DNA of 21,907 bases, taken from the NCBI GenBank assembly GCA_036675645.1, contig JAKFEP010000153.1, positions 1 to 21,907 on the forward strand. Direction: 5' to 3'. Origin of the DNA: Methylotenera_A sp036675645. GTDB lineage: Bacteria > Pseudomonadota > Gammaproteobacteria > Burkholderiales > Methylophilaceae. The notes beneath the pieces were generated by a model, which worked only from the letters and a program-made list of their open reading frames with translations, did no database searches and was not told the DNA's origin. Numbering within the stretch: position 1 is the stretch's first letter; every line of letters begins with the position of its first letter. Of the stretch, positions 1 to 8,582 are shown piece by piece. Made by a program: the position numbers and the translations under genes.

Positions 1-423
1 GCCAATGGCATGCTTATTTACCTTTTTAACGGCCTTAATCGCCTCGCGCAAGTTGCGCACATCGTTTAACGCATCAAACACACGGAAAACATCCACACCG
101 TTATCGGCAGATTTCTGTACAAACGCATGCACAACGTCATCTGAGTAATGACGGTAACCCAGCAAGTTCTGCCCGCGTAATAACATATTAATTTGGCTGT
201 TAGGGAGTGCTTTGCGCAGTTTAGTCAAACGCTCCCAAGGGTCTTCTTTTAAGAACCTAACACAAGCATCAAAGGTGGCGCCGCCCCAGGCCTCTATTGA
301 CCAAAACCCAATATCATCAAGTTTGGCGCAGATGGGCAACATATCTTCGGTGCGCAACCTCGTTGCTATCAACGATTGATGTCCGTCGCGTAAAACCAGT
401 TCTGTAACGTGTATTTTGCTCAT
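1..423 (-). CDS. oadA: Pyruvate carboxylase subunit B / oxaloacetate decarboxylase alpha subunit, N-terminal part
   Basis: The frame begins at an ATG at 423 and stays open to the left edge, giving the first 141 residues; the C-terminal part, including any biotinyl domain, lies outside. The start MSKIHVTELVLRDGHQSL followed by ATRLRT is the signature of the carboxyltransferase TIM barrel: the RDGHQS segment (about residues 12-17) carries the Asp that binds the catalytic metal. The later segments with WGGATFD (about 46-52), LLRGQN (about 81-86) and VFRVFDALND (about 113-122) also match the family. In this family the domain moves a carboxyl group between biotin and pyruvate/oxaloacetate. With the biotin carboxylase gene 57 bp upstream, I infer an ATP-driven two-subunit pyruvate carboxylase that replenishes oxaloacetate rather than a sodium-pumping decarboxylase, since no beta or gamma subunit gene is visible. 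No strong Shine-Dalgarno is seen, so translation may partly depend on the upstream gene. Confidence 0.93.
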   Translation of the reverse strand, partial: MSKIHVTELVLRDGHQSLIATRLRTEDMLPICAKLDDIGFWSIEAWGGATFDACVRFLKEDPWERLTKLRKALPNSQINMLLRGQNLLGYRHYSDDVVHAFVQKSADNGVDVFRVFDALNDVRNLREAIKAVKKVNKHAIG

Positions 424-480
424 AATTTTATTTCTTTATGAAAATTGCTGGGTGTTAAATGCTGAATGTGAAATAGCATG

Positions 481-1899
481 CTAAATACCTTCATGGGCTG
501 CAATCGCTGCCGAAATAGCAGCTGCAATCAATTCAGGCGGTAGCTCTGTTGCATAGTTGGTCAGCTCTGGATGACTCTCGACAAAGCTGGTATTAAAGTT
601 GGCGGCTTTAAAATCAGGATGCTTCATAATTTCTTCATAATAAGGGATGGTCGTTTTAACGCCATACACCACCATGTCGCCTAGCGCACGGCGACCTCGT
701 TCAACGACGCCTTCCCAATCTAGCGCCCATACCGTGAGCTTGGCACACATGGAGTCATAATAAGGCGGAATCACATAGCCCGAATAAATGGCAGCGTCCA
801 TACGTACGCCCGGACCACCAGGAGAATAATAGCGGGTGATTTTGCCAAAGCTGGGCAAAAAGTCATTTTTAGGGTCTTCCGCATTGATGCGGTATTCCAT
901 GGCAAAACCACGAAAAGTGATTTCACTTTGCTTGTACTGCAACGGCAGACCATAGGCAATGCGAATTTGCTGTTGTACGATATCCACGCCGGTAATAGTC
1001 TCGGTTACAGTGTGCTCTACCTGTAAACGGGTGTTCATTTCCATAAAGTAGAAAGTATTGTTTGAATCGAGTAAGAACTCAACCGTACCCGCGTTTTCGT
1101 AGCCAACTGCTTTTGCTGCCTTGACGGCTAAGCCACCAATATAATCACGCTGCGCCTGGCTTAACTGAGGGGAGGGGGCAATTTCGATGAGTTTTTGATT
1201 GCGGCGCTGGATTGAGCAATCGCGCTCAAACAGGTGAATTACGTTGCCTTGGCTATCTGCCATCACTTGTACTTCAATATGACGTGGCGAGACAACACAT
1301 TTTTCTAAAAATACTTCGGGTTTGCCAAAAGCCTTGCTGGCTTCAGAAATGACACGGTCATAGTTACCTAATAACTCTTTTTCGGAGTCACAACGACGAA
1401 TACCACGTCCGCCGCCACCGTTAGTTGCTTTCAGCATAACGGGGTAGCCGATTTTATTGGCTAAAGCAACGGCTTCATTCAGGTTAGCTAAGTTGCCATC
1501 ACTACCAGGTGTGCAAGGGATGCCCGCGCTAGTCATCGCCTTGCGTGCTTGAATTTTATCGCCCATTTGGCGGATAACCGCTGCGCTGGGTCCGATAAAC
1601 TTGATACCACGACGCGCACAGATTTCAGCTAGCTCAGGATTTTCTGATAAAAAGCCATAGCCTGGATGCAGTGCATCGCAACCAGCGGCGACGGCTACGT
1701 TGACGATATTGTGTGCATTTAAATAACCCGCAACCGGGTCAGCACCCAAATTATAGGCCTCATCCGCTTTTTTGACGTGCAGTGCATGACGATCTGCATC
1801 GGCATAAATCGCAACAGACTTAATGCCCATTTCAGAGCAAGCGCGTACAATACGCACAGCAATTTCACCCCGATTAGCCACTAGAATTTTTTTAAACAC
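481..1899 (-). CDS. pycA: Biotin carboxylase subunit of pyruvate carboxylase (PycA / AccC family)
   Basis: The 472-residue protein is full length for a stand-alone biotin carboxylase. It begins MFKKILVANRGEIAVRI and has the ATP-grasp glycine loop GGGGRGIR (161-168) and the metal/catalytic segment EMNTRLQVEH (287-296) with the expected Glu287, Asn289, Arg291 and Glu295. The family carboxylates biotin on a carrier using ATP and bicarbonate. The start is a GTG at 1899; the sequence AAGG 8 bases upstream supports it, and the family N-terminus leaves no room for another choice. The carboxyltransferase gene follows in the same direction 57 bp later, so the pair is probably one transcript, diverging from yceD across about 150 bp. 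It could instead serve acetyl-CoA carboxylase, but no accB is present and the partner gene argues for pyruvate carboxylase. Confidence 0.93.
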   Translation of the reverse strand: MFKKILVANRGEIAVRIVRACSEMGIKSVAIYADADRHALHVKKADEAYNLGADPVAGYLNAHNIVNVAVAAGCDALHPGYGFLSENPELAEICARRGIKFIGPSAAVIRQMGDKIQARKAMTSAGIPCTPGSDGNLANLNEAVALANKIGYPVMLKATNGGGGRGIRRCDSEKELLGNYDRVISEASKAFGKPEVFLEKCVVSPRHIEVQVMADSQGNVIHLFERDCSIQRRNQKLIEIAPSPQLSQAQRDYIGGLAVKAAKAVGYENAGTVEFLLDSNNTFYFMEMNTRLQVEHTVTETITGVDIVQQQIRIAYGLPLQYKQSEITFRGFAMEYRINAEDPKNDFLPSFGKITRYYSPGGPGVRMDAAIYSGYVIPPYYDSMCAKLTVWALDWEGVVERGRRALGDMVVYGVKTTIPYYEEIMKHPDFKAANFNTSFVESHPELTNYATELPPELIAAAISAAIAAHEGI

Positions 1900-2052
1900 G
1901 ACATTAGCCTTAAAATTACAACGTCTTGAAATAATAACTTAAGAAACGCGAGAGCCTTGGCCCACAAACCGCTAGAGTATAACACGCATGGGCACTGTAA
2001 GGGATATGATGTCTGCTAAAAACCCCTTAAAAAAACGTTGGATTGATAGAAA

Positions 2053-2535
2053 ATGACACAAAAATCTTTGATTATTAACAACTTAGAATTCGCAAAAAGC
2101 CAACTTAAGTTGAGTGATTATTTGGTGATTGCAGAACTACCGCGCCTAGCAGAAACTCTGGCAAATAAAGACAAATCATCAGTTCAGTTTGAATTGTTGG
2201 GCACAGGCAAGCAGTTTCGCCAGCCTAGCCTGCATTTAACTATCAAAGCCAACTTGGTCGTTACTTGTCAGCGCTGCTTAGATGAAATGACGGTAGATTT
2301 AAATTTAAGCTTCGATTATCTGATTAGCAACACTGAAATAAGTGAAGCTGAAGAAGATGATGAGATTGACTGGCTGCAAGCTGCCCATGAAATGGATGTG
2401 GGTGAGTTAATAGAGGATGAGTTGCTAATGGCTTTGCCTATTGCACCCACTCATGCGCATGATTGCAGCAAGCTCAGCACCCAGAGTGGTGATAAGCTCA
2501 ACCCATTTGCGGCACTAAAAGGCTTAATAAAATGA
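2053..2535 (+). CDS. yceD: YceD / DUF177 family protein
   Basis: The protein has 160 residues, normal for the family. A central Cys pair CQRC (72-75) sits in the motif found in DUF177 proteins, followed by an acidic stretch (about 98-106) and a third Cys at 138. In bacteria this gene is nearly always directly upstream of rpmF, as here (145 bp). E. coli YceD has been linked to accumulation of 23S rRNA; the biochemical role is not settled. A weak promoter-like pair, TTGGCC (1957-1962) and TATAAC (1978-1983) with a 15-bp spacer, lies upstream in the divergent region. Identity rests on the motif plus neighbourhood. Confidence 0.9.
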   Translation: MTQKSLIINNLEFAKSQLKLSDYLVIAELPRLAETLANKDKSSVQFELLGTGKQFRQPSLHLTIKANLVVTCQRCLDEMTVDLNLSFDYLISNTEISEAEEDDEIDWLQAAHEMDVGELIEDELLMALPIAPTHAHDCSKLSTQSGDKLNPFAALKGLIK

Positions 2536-2581
2536 GTTTGGCTTCATAATTACGCAGGTTTTAATAATAATTGCTAAGTTA

Positions 2582-2611
2582 TTGATTTACATTATTCGGC
2601 AATTCTATTAA
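2582..2611 (+). promoter_or_regulatory. Putative sigma70-type promoter for rpmF and the fab cluster
   Basis: TTGATT (2582-2587) and TATTAA (2606-2611) are separated by 18 bp in an AT-rich 145-bp gap between yceD and rpmF. The leader to the rpmF start would be about 65 bases. This is a consensus match by eye only. Confidence 0.4.
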
Positions 2612-2680
2612 AATGCGCGCTTAATTTTAGTTGTAGCATTTTTTGGCTACACCGTTTTAGCAAAATTTTGGAGTATTTAC

Positions 2681-2860
2681 ATGGCAGTTCAACAAAACAA
2701 AAAGTCACCTTCTAAACGCGGCATGCACCGTTCACATGACTTTTTAGTCAATCCGCCTTTGGCAGTAGAGCCTACAACTGGCGAAACACATTTGCGTCAC
2801 CATATTAGCCCCAGCGGTTATTACCGTGGCCGCAAAGTTGTTGCGACAAAAGGCGAGTAA
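2681..2860 (+). CDS. rpmF: 50S ribosomal protein L32
   Basis: This 59-residue frame starts MAVQQNKKSPSKRGMHRSHD and carries the typical L32 body: a Lys/Arg-rich N-terminus, then LVNPPLAVEP, then a His-rich stretch and GYYRGRKV near the end. It is a component of the large ribosomal subunit. This copy has no Cys pairs, so it is a zinc-independent form. TTGGAG ends 8 bases before the ATG and acts as the ribosome binding site. Placement between yceD and plsX is the standard arrangement in proteobacteria. At 180 bp the gene is easily missed by length filters. Confidence 0.97.
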   Translation: MAVQQNKKSPSKRGMHRSHDFLVNPPLAVEPTTGETHLRHHISPSGYYRGRKVVATKGE

Positions 2861-2885
2861 TTAATTTTTGTTGGTGCTTGAATGT

Positions 2886-2908
2886 ACGCCGCGCCTCGCG
2901 CGGCGTTT
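2886..2908 (+). terminator. GC-rich hairpin after rpmF (terminator or attenuator)
   Basis: A 7-8 bp very GC-rich stem, CGCCGCG (2887-2893) with CGCGGCG (2899-2905), has a short loop and is followed by only three T residues. The stem is strong but the U-tract is poor, so partial termination or RNA processing between rpmF and plsX is more likely than a full stop. Confidence 0.5.
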
Positions 2909-3023
2909 GCACGTCTAAATACACACATATCTCATGAATAACTGCTTTTTAATGTCTATGTCAGTGGCAACTGCAAACAGTTTCACATTGACATTTAGGG
3001 CATAAAAACATCTAATTAGCCAG

Positions 3024-4067
3024 ATGGATATTACAATCGCAATTGACGCAATGGGCGGGGATCACGGCCCACATGTCACCGTTCCTGCCGCGTTAGCAGC
3101 ACTTAAAGCCGACAATCAACTTAACATCGTTTTGGTCGGTCTAGAAGATGCAATTCAGGCTGAGTTGAAAGCCCGCAGAGCTACCACCAGCCCGCGTTTA
3201 CGTATTCATCATGCCGCTGAAGTCGTGTTGATGGATGAATCGCCACAAAGTGCGCTAAAAAATAAAAAAAATTCCAGCATGCGCGTGAGTATCAACCTAG
3301 TCAAATCTGGCGAGGCAAATGCTTGTGTCAGTGCAGGCAACACCGGTGCATTGATGGCAACCGCACGCTTTGTGCTAAAAACTTTACCGGGCATTGATCG
3401 ACCAGCCATTGCCTCTGCATTACCATCTGAAAAAGGCAATACCTATATGCTGGATCTTGGTGCAAATGCGGATTGCACCGCCGAACATTTATTGCAATTT
3501 GCAGTGATGGGTGCCATGCTAGTGAGCTGCGTAGAACATAAGCCCAATCCTACTGTAGGCCTGCTGAACATTGGCTCTGAGGACATTAAAGGCAATGAAG
3601 TGGTGAAGCAAGCCGCCGAATTGCTGCGTGCTAGCCATCTCAATTTTTATGGCAACGTAGAAGGTGATGATATTTTCAAAGGCACTACGGATTTAGTAGT
3701 ATGCGATGGGTTTGTGGGCAATGTTTCACTCAAGACCACCGAAGGTTTGGCGCACATGATGGGCAAGTTTTTAACGCAAGAATTTAAACGTAACTGGCTG
3801 ACTAAAATCATGGCGCTAGGTGCTATGCCGGTGCTTAAAGCGTTTAAAAAGCGTTTAGATCCTCGCCTTTACAATGGTGCTAGTTTTTTGGGCTTGCGTG
3901 GCATTGTAGTTAAAAGTCACGGCGGGGCAGATCATATCGCCTTTTTGCATGCCATTCAGGTGGCGATTGAAGAGGCGCGTAGTGGCGTGCTCAATCGCAT
4001 TACGCAACAGCTAGAGATTGAGCATTTACAGCCAGTGGCGGTAAATGTGTTGGAAGAGGTTGCTTAA
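3024..4067 (+). CDS. plsX: Phosphate acyltransferase PlsX
   Basis: PlsX converts acyl-ACP and inorganic phosphate to acyl phosphate, the first committed step into membrane phospholipid in the PlsX/PlsY route. The 347-residue protein opens with the family hallmark DAMGGDHGP (8-16) and keeps the other recognisable blocks, SAGNTGALMA, DLGAN and VCDGFVGNV. It is full length. The stop codon overlaps the fabH start by one base (TAATG at 4065-4069), so the two are translationally coupled. No strong Shine-Dalgarno precedes the ATG, but the next in-frame Met at residue 10 would remove part of the DAMGG motif, so 3024 is kept. Confidence 0.96.
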   Translation: MDITIAIDAMGGDHGPHVTVPAALAALKADNQLNIVLVGLEDAIQAELKARRATTSPRLRIHHAAEVVLMDESPQSALKNKKNSSMRVSINLVKSGEANACVSAGNTGALMATARFVLKTLPGIDRPAIASALPSEKGNTYMLDLGANADCTAEHLLQFAVMGAMLVSCVEHKPNPTVGLLNIGSEDIKGNEVVKQAAELLRASHLNFYGNVEGDDIFKGTTDLVVCDGFVGNVSLKTTEGLAHMMGKFLTQEFKRNWLTKIMALGAMPVLKAFKKRLDPRLYNGASFLGLRGIVVKSHGGADHIAFLHAIQVAIEEARSGVLNRITQQLEIEHLQPVAVNVLEEVA

Positions 4068-5032
4068 TGCCAAATCAAGTAACAAGTAAGATTTACTCAA
4101 AAATAGCGGGTACAGGCAGCTATTTGCCGGAAAAAATCCTCACTAATAAAGATTTAGAAACCATGGTGGATACCACCGATGAATGGATTTTTACACGGAC
4201 TGGCATCCGCGAGCGCCATCTTGCCGCAGAAGGTGAATTCACCAGTGATTTGGCCTACGAAGCTGCTAAAAATGCCATTACCAGTGCAGGCATCACGGTA
4301 GACGAGATTGATTTGATTATCGTGGCGACGACCACGCCCGACAAAGTGTTCCCCAGCGTAGCGACTATGCTGCAACGTAAGTTAGGCATTGCAGGTTGCC
4401 CGGCATTTGATGTGCAAGCGGTGTGTAGCGGTTTTGTCTATGCATTGGCGACAGCCGATAACTTCATTAAGGCTGGTGCCGCCAAATGTGCGCTGGTGAT
4501 AGGTGCAGAGACATTCTCACGTATTGTCGATTATACCGATAGAAGCAACTGTATTCTTTGGGGCGATGGCGCAGGGGCTGTTATTTTACAAGCCTCTTTG
4601 GAGCAAGGTATCATTTCAACGCACTTACATGCTGATGGCAATTATGAACATATGCTGCATGTGCCGCGCAGCGAAACAGGGTGTGACACGATAACGATGG
4701 AAGGCAATGCGGTATTTAAAATGGCGGTGAATACGCTAGACCAAATTGTCGATGAGACACTCGCTGCAAATGGCATGCAAAAAAGTGACATTGATTGGCT
4801 AGTGCCACATCAGGCTAACATTCGTATTTTGCAAGCCACCGCTAAAAAGCTTGATATGAGCATGGATAAAGTGGTTGTCACCGTGGATAAACATGGTAAC
4901 ACTTCGGCAGCATCTATCCCGTTAGCGCTGGATGTTGCGGTGCGCGATGGCCGCATCAAGCAAGGTGATGTGATCCTGATGGAAGCATTTGGTGGCGGCT
5001 TTACCTGGGGCAGCGCCCTAATCAAGTATTAG
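4067..5032 (+). CDS. fabH: 3-oxoacyl-ACP synthase III (FabH)
   Basis: FabH starts fatty acid synthesis by condensing acetyl-CoA with malonyl-ACP. The 321-residue thiolase-fold protein has the complete catalytic triad: Cys120 in AVCSGF, His248 in PHQAN and Asn278 in HGNTSA. The N-terminal GTGSYLPE block (15-22) and the C-terminal glycine-rich AFGGGFTWG also fit. It is coupled to plsX by a one-base overlap and precedes fabD by 39 bp. Confidence 0.97.
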   Translation: MPNQVTSKIYSKIAGTGSYLPEKILTNKDLETMVDTTDEWIFTRTGIRERHLAAEGEFTSDLAYEAAKNAITSAGITVDEIDLIIVATTTPDKVFPSVATMLQRKLGIAGCPAFDVQAVCSGFVYALATADNFIKAGAAKCALVIGAETFSRIVDYTDRSNCILWGDGAGAVILQASLEQGIISTHLHADGNYEHMLHVPRSETGCDTITMEGNAVFKMAVNTLDQIVDETLAANGMQKSDIDWLVPHQANIRILQATAKKLDMSMDKVVVTVDKHGNTSAASIPLALDVAVRDGRIKQGDVILMEAFGGGFTWGSALIKY

Positions 5033-5071
5033 TGTAGTGCTTTAATTAAGTATTAAATAGGTTTTAATGAC

Positions 5072-6013
5072 ATGAGTAAATTTGCATTTTTCTTTCCGGG
5101 CCAAGGTTCACAATCAGTTGGCATGATGGCCGGCTTTATGAGCGAAACTGGCGAAAACGCCGTCATTAAACAAACCTTTGTTGAAGCCTCTGATATTTTA
5201 AAAACCGATTTTTGGGCGATGGCGACTGAGTCGAACGAGCTGCTGAACCAAACGCAACACACACAACCTTTGATGCTGACTGCAGGAATCGCCACTTACC
5301 GTGCTTACATTCAAGCGGGTGGTCTGCAGGCTAATATTCATGCGGGTCATAGCCTGGGTGAATATACGGCATTAGTGGCCGCGAATGCGTTAAGTTTTGC
5401 AGATGCGTTGCCATTGGTAAAATATCGTGCCGAAGTAATGCAATCTGCAGTGCCAGAAGGCATTGGCGCCATGGCGGCCATATTAGGGTTGGATGACGAT
5501 ATTGTGCGTGCAGTGTGCGCCGAAGCGGCACAAAACGAAGTGTGCGAGGCTGTCAACTTGAACTCACCTGGCCAAGTAGTCATAGCGGGTAATAAAGCTG
5601 CGGTGGAGCGGGGTATGGAGATTGCCAAGGCGAAGGGCGCCAAGCGTGCTTTGCCACTGCCCGTGAGCGTGCCTTCGCATTGTGCTTTGATGAAGCCAGC
5701 GGCAGATAAGCTGGCAGAATACTTAAAAACGGTCACCATCAGCTCACCACAAATTCCTGTGATTCATAATGCAGATGTGGTCTCATACAGCGAGTCAGGC
5801 AAAATTAAAGACGCATTGGTGCGCCAATTGTATTCACCTGTGCGCTGGGTAGAAACAGTGCAGGCAATTCATATACAAGGCATCACAAACGCGGCAGAAT
5901 GCGGCCCAGGCAAAGTATTAGCCGGTTTAACGAAGAGAATCGTAGCAGAGTTTTCATGTGTAGCATTCACTAGCAACGAAACGGTTTTAGATTTTATTCA
6001 AAATAATAGTTAA
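5072..6013 (+). CDS. fabD: Malonyl-CoA:ACP transacylase (FabD)
   Basis: FabD loads malonyl groups onto acyl carrier protein for chain elongation. The 313-residue protein has the oxyanion/N-terminal motif FPGQGSQ (8-14), the nucleophile Ser94 in GHSLGEY and the catalytic His203 in VPSHCALM. Length is normal. It sits 39 bp after fabH and 42 bp before fabG, in the usual cluster order. Confidence 0.97.
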   Translation: MSKFAFFFPGQGSQSVGMMAGFMSETGENAVIKQTFVEASDILKTDFWAMATESNELLNQTQHTQPLMLTAGIATYRAYIQAGGLQANIHAGHSLGEYTALVAANALSFADALPLVKYRAEVMQSAVPEGIGAMAAILGLDDDIVRAVCAEAAQNEVCEAVNLNSPGQVVIAGNKAAVERGMEIAKAKGAKRALPLPVSVPSHCALMKPAADKLAEYLKTVTISSPQIPVIHNADVVSYSESGKIKDALVRQLYSPVRWVETVQAIHIQGITNAAECGPGKVLAGLTKRIVAEFSCVAFTSNETVLDFIQNNS

Positions 6014-6055
6014 CAATTAATTATAAATATATCAAATAGTTAAAAGGTTTATTTT

Positions 6056-6802
6056 ATGTCCAATCTCACTAGTCAGATCGCTTTAGTCACAGGTGCTAGC
6101 CGCGGTATCGGAGCGGCCATTGCGCTAGAGTTAGGTAAGCAGGGCGCAATCGTCATCGGCACTGCTACTTCAACAGGCGGTGCAAACAATATCAACGCCA
6201 GTTTAAAAGCAGCAGGCATTGCCGGTATGGGTATCGCGCTAGATGTGAATGATGTCGCACAAATTGAAGCGGTTTTAGCAGAAATCGCCAGCAAATTTGG
6301 CGAAGTGACTATTTTAGTGAATAACGCTGGTATTACACGCGATACTTTGTTGATGCGCATGAAAGCTGAAGATTGGGATGCGGTCATCTCAACCAATTTA
6401 ACTTCGGTTTACAGGATGAGCCAAGCTGTATTACGCCCAATGATGAAAGCACGCACAGGCCGCATTATTAGTATTTCTAGCGTGGTTGGCCATATGGGCA
6501 ATGCTGGCCAAACCAATTACGCTGCGGCCAAAGCTGGCATGGCAGGTTTTACAAAGTCGCTGGCAGCAGAAGTGGGTAGTCGTAACATTACCGTGAATTG
6601 TGTGGCGCCCGGCTTTATTGATACCGACATGACGGCTGAGTTGCCAGAGGCGATCAAGACTAAAATGCTGGAGAATGTACCGCTTGGCAGGCTGGGCAAT
6701 CCGAATGAAATTGCAGCAACCGTGGCTTTTCTGGCCAGCCCCAGCGCGGCTTATATCACTGGCGAGACGATACATGTGAATGGCGGCATGTACTGCGCTT
6801 AA
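6056..6802 (+). CDS. fabG: 3-oxoacyl-ACP reductase (FabG)
   Basis: FabG performs the NADPH-dependent first reduction of each elongation cycle. The 248-residue short-chain dehydrogenase has the Rossmann glycine motif TGASRGIG (12-19), the NNAG motif (89-92), and the catalytic Ser142, Tyr155 and Lys159 in the family spacing (YAAAK). It ends with the typical ITGETIHVNGGMY block. It lies in the fab cluster, 125 bp upstream of acpP, and that gap contains a separate promoter candidate. Confidence 0.97.
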   Translation: MSNLTSQIALVTGASRGIGAAIALELGKQGAIVIGTATSTGGANNINASLKAAGIAGMGIALDVNDVAQIEAVLAEIASKFGEVTILVNNAGITRDTLLMRMKAEDWDAVISTNLTSVYRMSQAVLRPMMKARTGRIISISSVVGHMGNAGQTNYAAAKAGMAGFTKSLAAEVGSRNITVNCVAPGFIDTDMTAELPEAIKTKMLENVPLGRLGNPNEIAATVAFLASPSAAYITGETIHVNGGMYCA

Positions 6803-6854
6803 CATTTAAAGCTTAAACATTTTAGATTTTTTATAAGTATTTTTGTAACAACTT

Positions 6855-6882
6855 TTGTATTTGGGCATAGTTTTGCTAGAAT
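6855..6882 (+). promoter_or_regulatory. Promoter candidate for acpP
   Basis: TTGTAT (6855-6860) and TAGAAT (6877-6882) are 16 bp apart, and the latter is preceded by TGC, an extended -10. The site lies 46 bp upstream of the acpP start. A dedicated promoter fits the known need for far more ACP than Fab enzymes. Confidence 0.55.
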
Positions 6883-6927
6883 ACGCACTTAGCTGAAAGA
6901 GCTATTTTTAATTAAAGGGGTAAATAG

Positions 6928-7164
6928 ATGTCTGACATCGAACAACGTGTTAAAAAAATTGTGGCTGAACAATTAGGCGCAAATGAGGCGGATGTTAAAA
7001 ATGCATCGTCATTTGTTGATGATTTAGGCGCAGACTCACTCGACACTGTAGAGTTGGTGATGGCGCTTGAGGAAGAGTTTGACTGCGAGATTCCAGATGA
7101 AGAAGCAGAAAAAATCACCACCGTGCAATTAGCCATTGATTACATTAATACTAACCTTAAATAA
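6928..7164 (+). CDS. acpP: Acyl carrier protein
   Basis: This 78-residue, strongly acidic protein carries the growing acyl chain on a phosphopantetheine arm. The attachment site is Ser37 in DDLGADSLDTVEL (31-43), the canonical ACP motif. A strong ribosome binding site (AAAGGGG) ends 7 bases before the ATG. It has its own promoter candidate upstream and a strong hairpin downstream, suggesting that it is expressed above the level of its neighbours. Confidence 0.98.
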   Translation: MSDIEQRVKKIVAEQLGANEADVKNASSFVDDLGADSLDTVELVMALEEEFDCEIPDEEAEKITTVQLAIDYINTNLK

Positions 7165-7173
7165 ATTCATTCC

Positions 7174-7195
7174 TCAGCCCTCACTAGAGGGCTGA
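7174..7195 (+). terminator. Hairpin between acpP and fabF (partial terminator)
   Basis: A 9-bp perfect stem, TCAGCCCTC (7174-7182) and GAGGGCTGA (7187-7195), closes a 4-base ACTA loop 9 bases after the acpP stop. The following bases, ATTCTCTTGTCTC, are only moderately T-rich, so partial read-through into fabF is expected. Confidence 0.6.
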
Positions 7196-7230
7196 ATTCT
7201 CTTGTCTCGTTCTCATATATAGCCCATAAA

Positions 7231-8466
7231 ATGACCGCTAAACGCAGAGTTGTAATTACAGGCTTGGGCGTGGTGTCGCCAGTTGGTATAGGCACCCAAA
7301 ACGCCTGGGCAAACCTCATCAAAGGCCAGTCTGGCATCACCCGTATCACCAAATTTGATCCTAGCGCTTTTTCTAGTCAAATTGCGGGTGAGGTAAAAGA
7401 CTTTAATGTAGAAGACTTTATGTCTGCAAAAGATGCCCGGCGCATGGATACTTTCATTCAATATGGCTTGGCAGCTGGCATTGAGGCATTTAAAGACTCT
7501 GGTATAGAAGTAACTGAGCAAAATGCAGAGCGTATCGGCGTTTCGATTGGCTCTGGTATCGGAGGCTTGGGGTTGATTGAATCCACTAACGACAACTATG
7601 ATGATGGCGGCCCACGTAAAATTTCACCATTTTTCATCCCAGGCACCATCATTAATATGATTTCGGGCAATTTAAGCATTATGTTTGGCTTAAAAGGCCC
7701 AAATGTGGCAATTGTCACCGCCTGCACCACCGGCACACACAGCATTGGTGATGCGGCGCGCATGATTGAATATGGTGATGCCGATGTAATGGTCGCGGGA
7801 GGTGCTGAAGCGGCAATTACCGAGCTTTCTGTTGGCGGCTTTGCATCTGCACGCGCATTATCAAACCGCAATGATGACCCTGCAACCGCTAGCCGCCCAT
7901 GGGATAAAGACCGTGATGGCTTTGTGATAGGTGAGGGCGCAGGCGTATTGGTGTTAGAGGAATATGAGCACGCAAAAGCACGCGGCGCACGCATCTATGC
8001 TGAGCTGTCAGGCTATGGCATGAGTGCGGATGCTTATCATATGACGGCACCGAATATGGACGGCCCACGTCGCTCTATGGTTAATGCACTTAAAAATGCA
8101 GGTATTAATCCGAGCGATGTACAGTTTATGAACGCGCACGGGACTTCGACTCCTTTGGGTGACGCCAACGAGACGAACGCTATTAAAGCCACGTTTGGCG
8201 ACCACGCTTATAAATTGGTAGTGAATTCAACGAAATCAATGACCGGCCACTTATTAGGTGGTGCAGGCGGATTAGAGTCGGTATTTACTGTGCTATCTAT
8301 TTATAATCAAATCTCCCCCCCAACAATCAACATTTTCAACCAAGACCCAGAATGTGATTTGGATTACTGTGCCAACACCGCACGTGACCTAAAAATCAAC
8401 TATGCGCTAAAGAATAACTTTGGTTTCGGTGGAACAAATGGAAGCTTGGTATTTAAAAAGATATAA
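7231..8466 (+). CDS. fabF: 3-oxoacyl-ACP synthase II (FabF)
   Basis: FabF elongates acyl-ACP by condensation with malonyl-ACP. The 411-residue thiolase-fold protein has the Cys-His-His triad: Cys165 in VTACTTGTH, His303 in NAHGTSTPLGD and His340 in SMTGHLLGGAGG. It starts RRVVITGLGVVSPVG and ends with the NNFGFGGTNGSLVF block, so it is complete. It lies 66 bp after acpP behind a hairpin and is followed by a strong terminator that closes the fab cluster. Confidence 0.97.
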   Translation: MTAKRRVVITGLGVVSPVGIGTQNAWANLIKGQSGITRITKFDPSAFSSQIAGEVKDFNVEDFMSAKDARRMDTFIQYGLAAGIEAFKDSGIEVTEQNAERIGVSIGSGIGGLGLIESTNDNYDDGGPRKISPFFIPGTIINMISGNLSIMFGLKGPNVAIVTACTTGTHSIGDAARMIEYGDADVMVAGGAEAAITELSVGGFASARALSNRNDDPATASRPWDKDRDGFVIGEGAGVLVLEEYEHAKARGARIYAELSGYGMSADAYHMTAPNMDGPRRSMVNALKNAGINPSDVQFMNAHGTSTPLGDANETNAIKATFGDHAYKLVVNSTKSMTGHLLGGAGGLESVFTVLSIYNQISPPTINIFNQDPECDLDYCANTARDLKINYALKNNFGFGGTNGSLVFKKI

Positions 8467-8496
8467 GTTTTCAAGAACAGTCATTCGCTATCTCAT

Positions 8497-8521
8497 AAGC
8501 CTGCTTTTCGCAGGCTTTTTT
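8497..8521 (+). terminator. Rho-independent terminator after fabF
   Basis: An 8-bp stem, AAGCCTGC (8497-8504) and GCAGGCTT (8510-8517), with a 5-base loop leads into a run of T residues (8516-8521). It ends the fab transcript before pabC. Confidence 0.85.
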
Positions 8522-8582
8522 ATTGCCGAAATCATGGCTGCTGGCTTTTTAAAACGCGTGGCCTATGGTTTAATGCTAGCTC

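Noticed and set aside
2951..2995. An inverted pair AATGTC...GACATT upstream of plsX as a fatty-acid regulator operator
   Set aside because: The arms are only 6 bp and far apart, and no such regulator is expected in this group.
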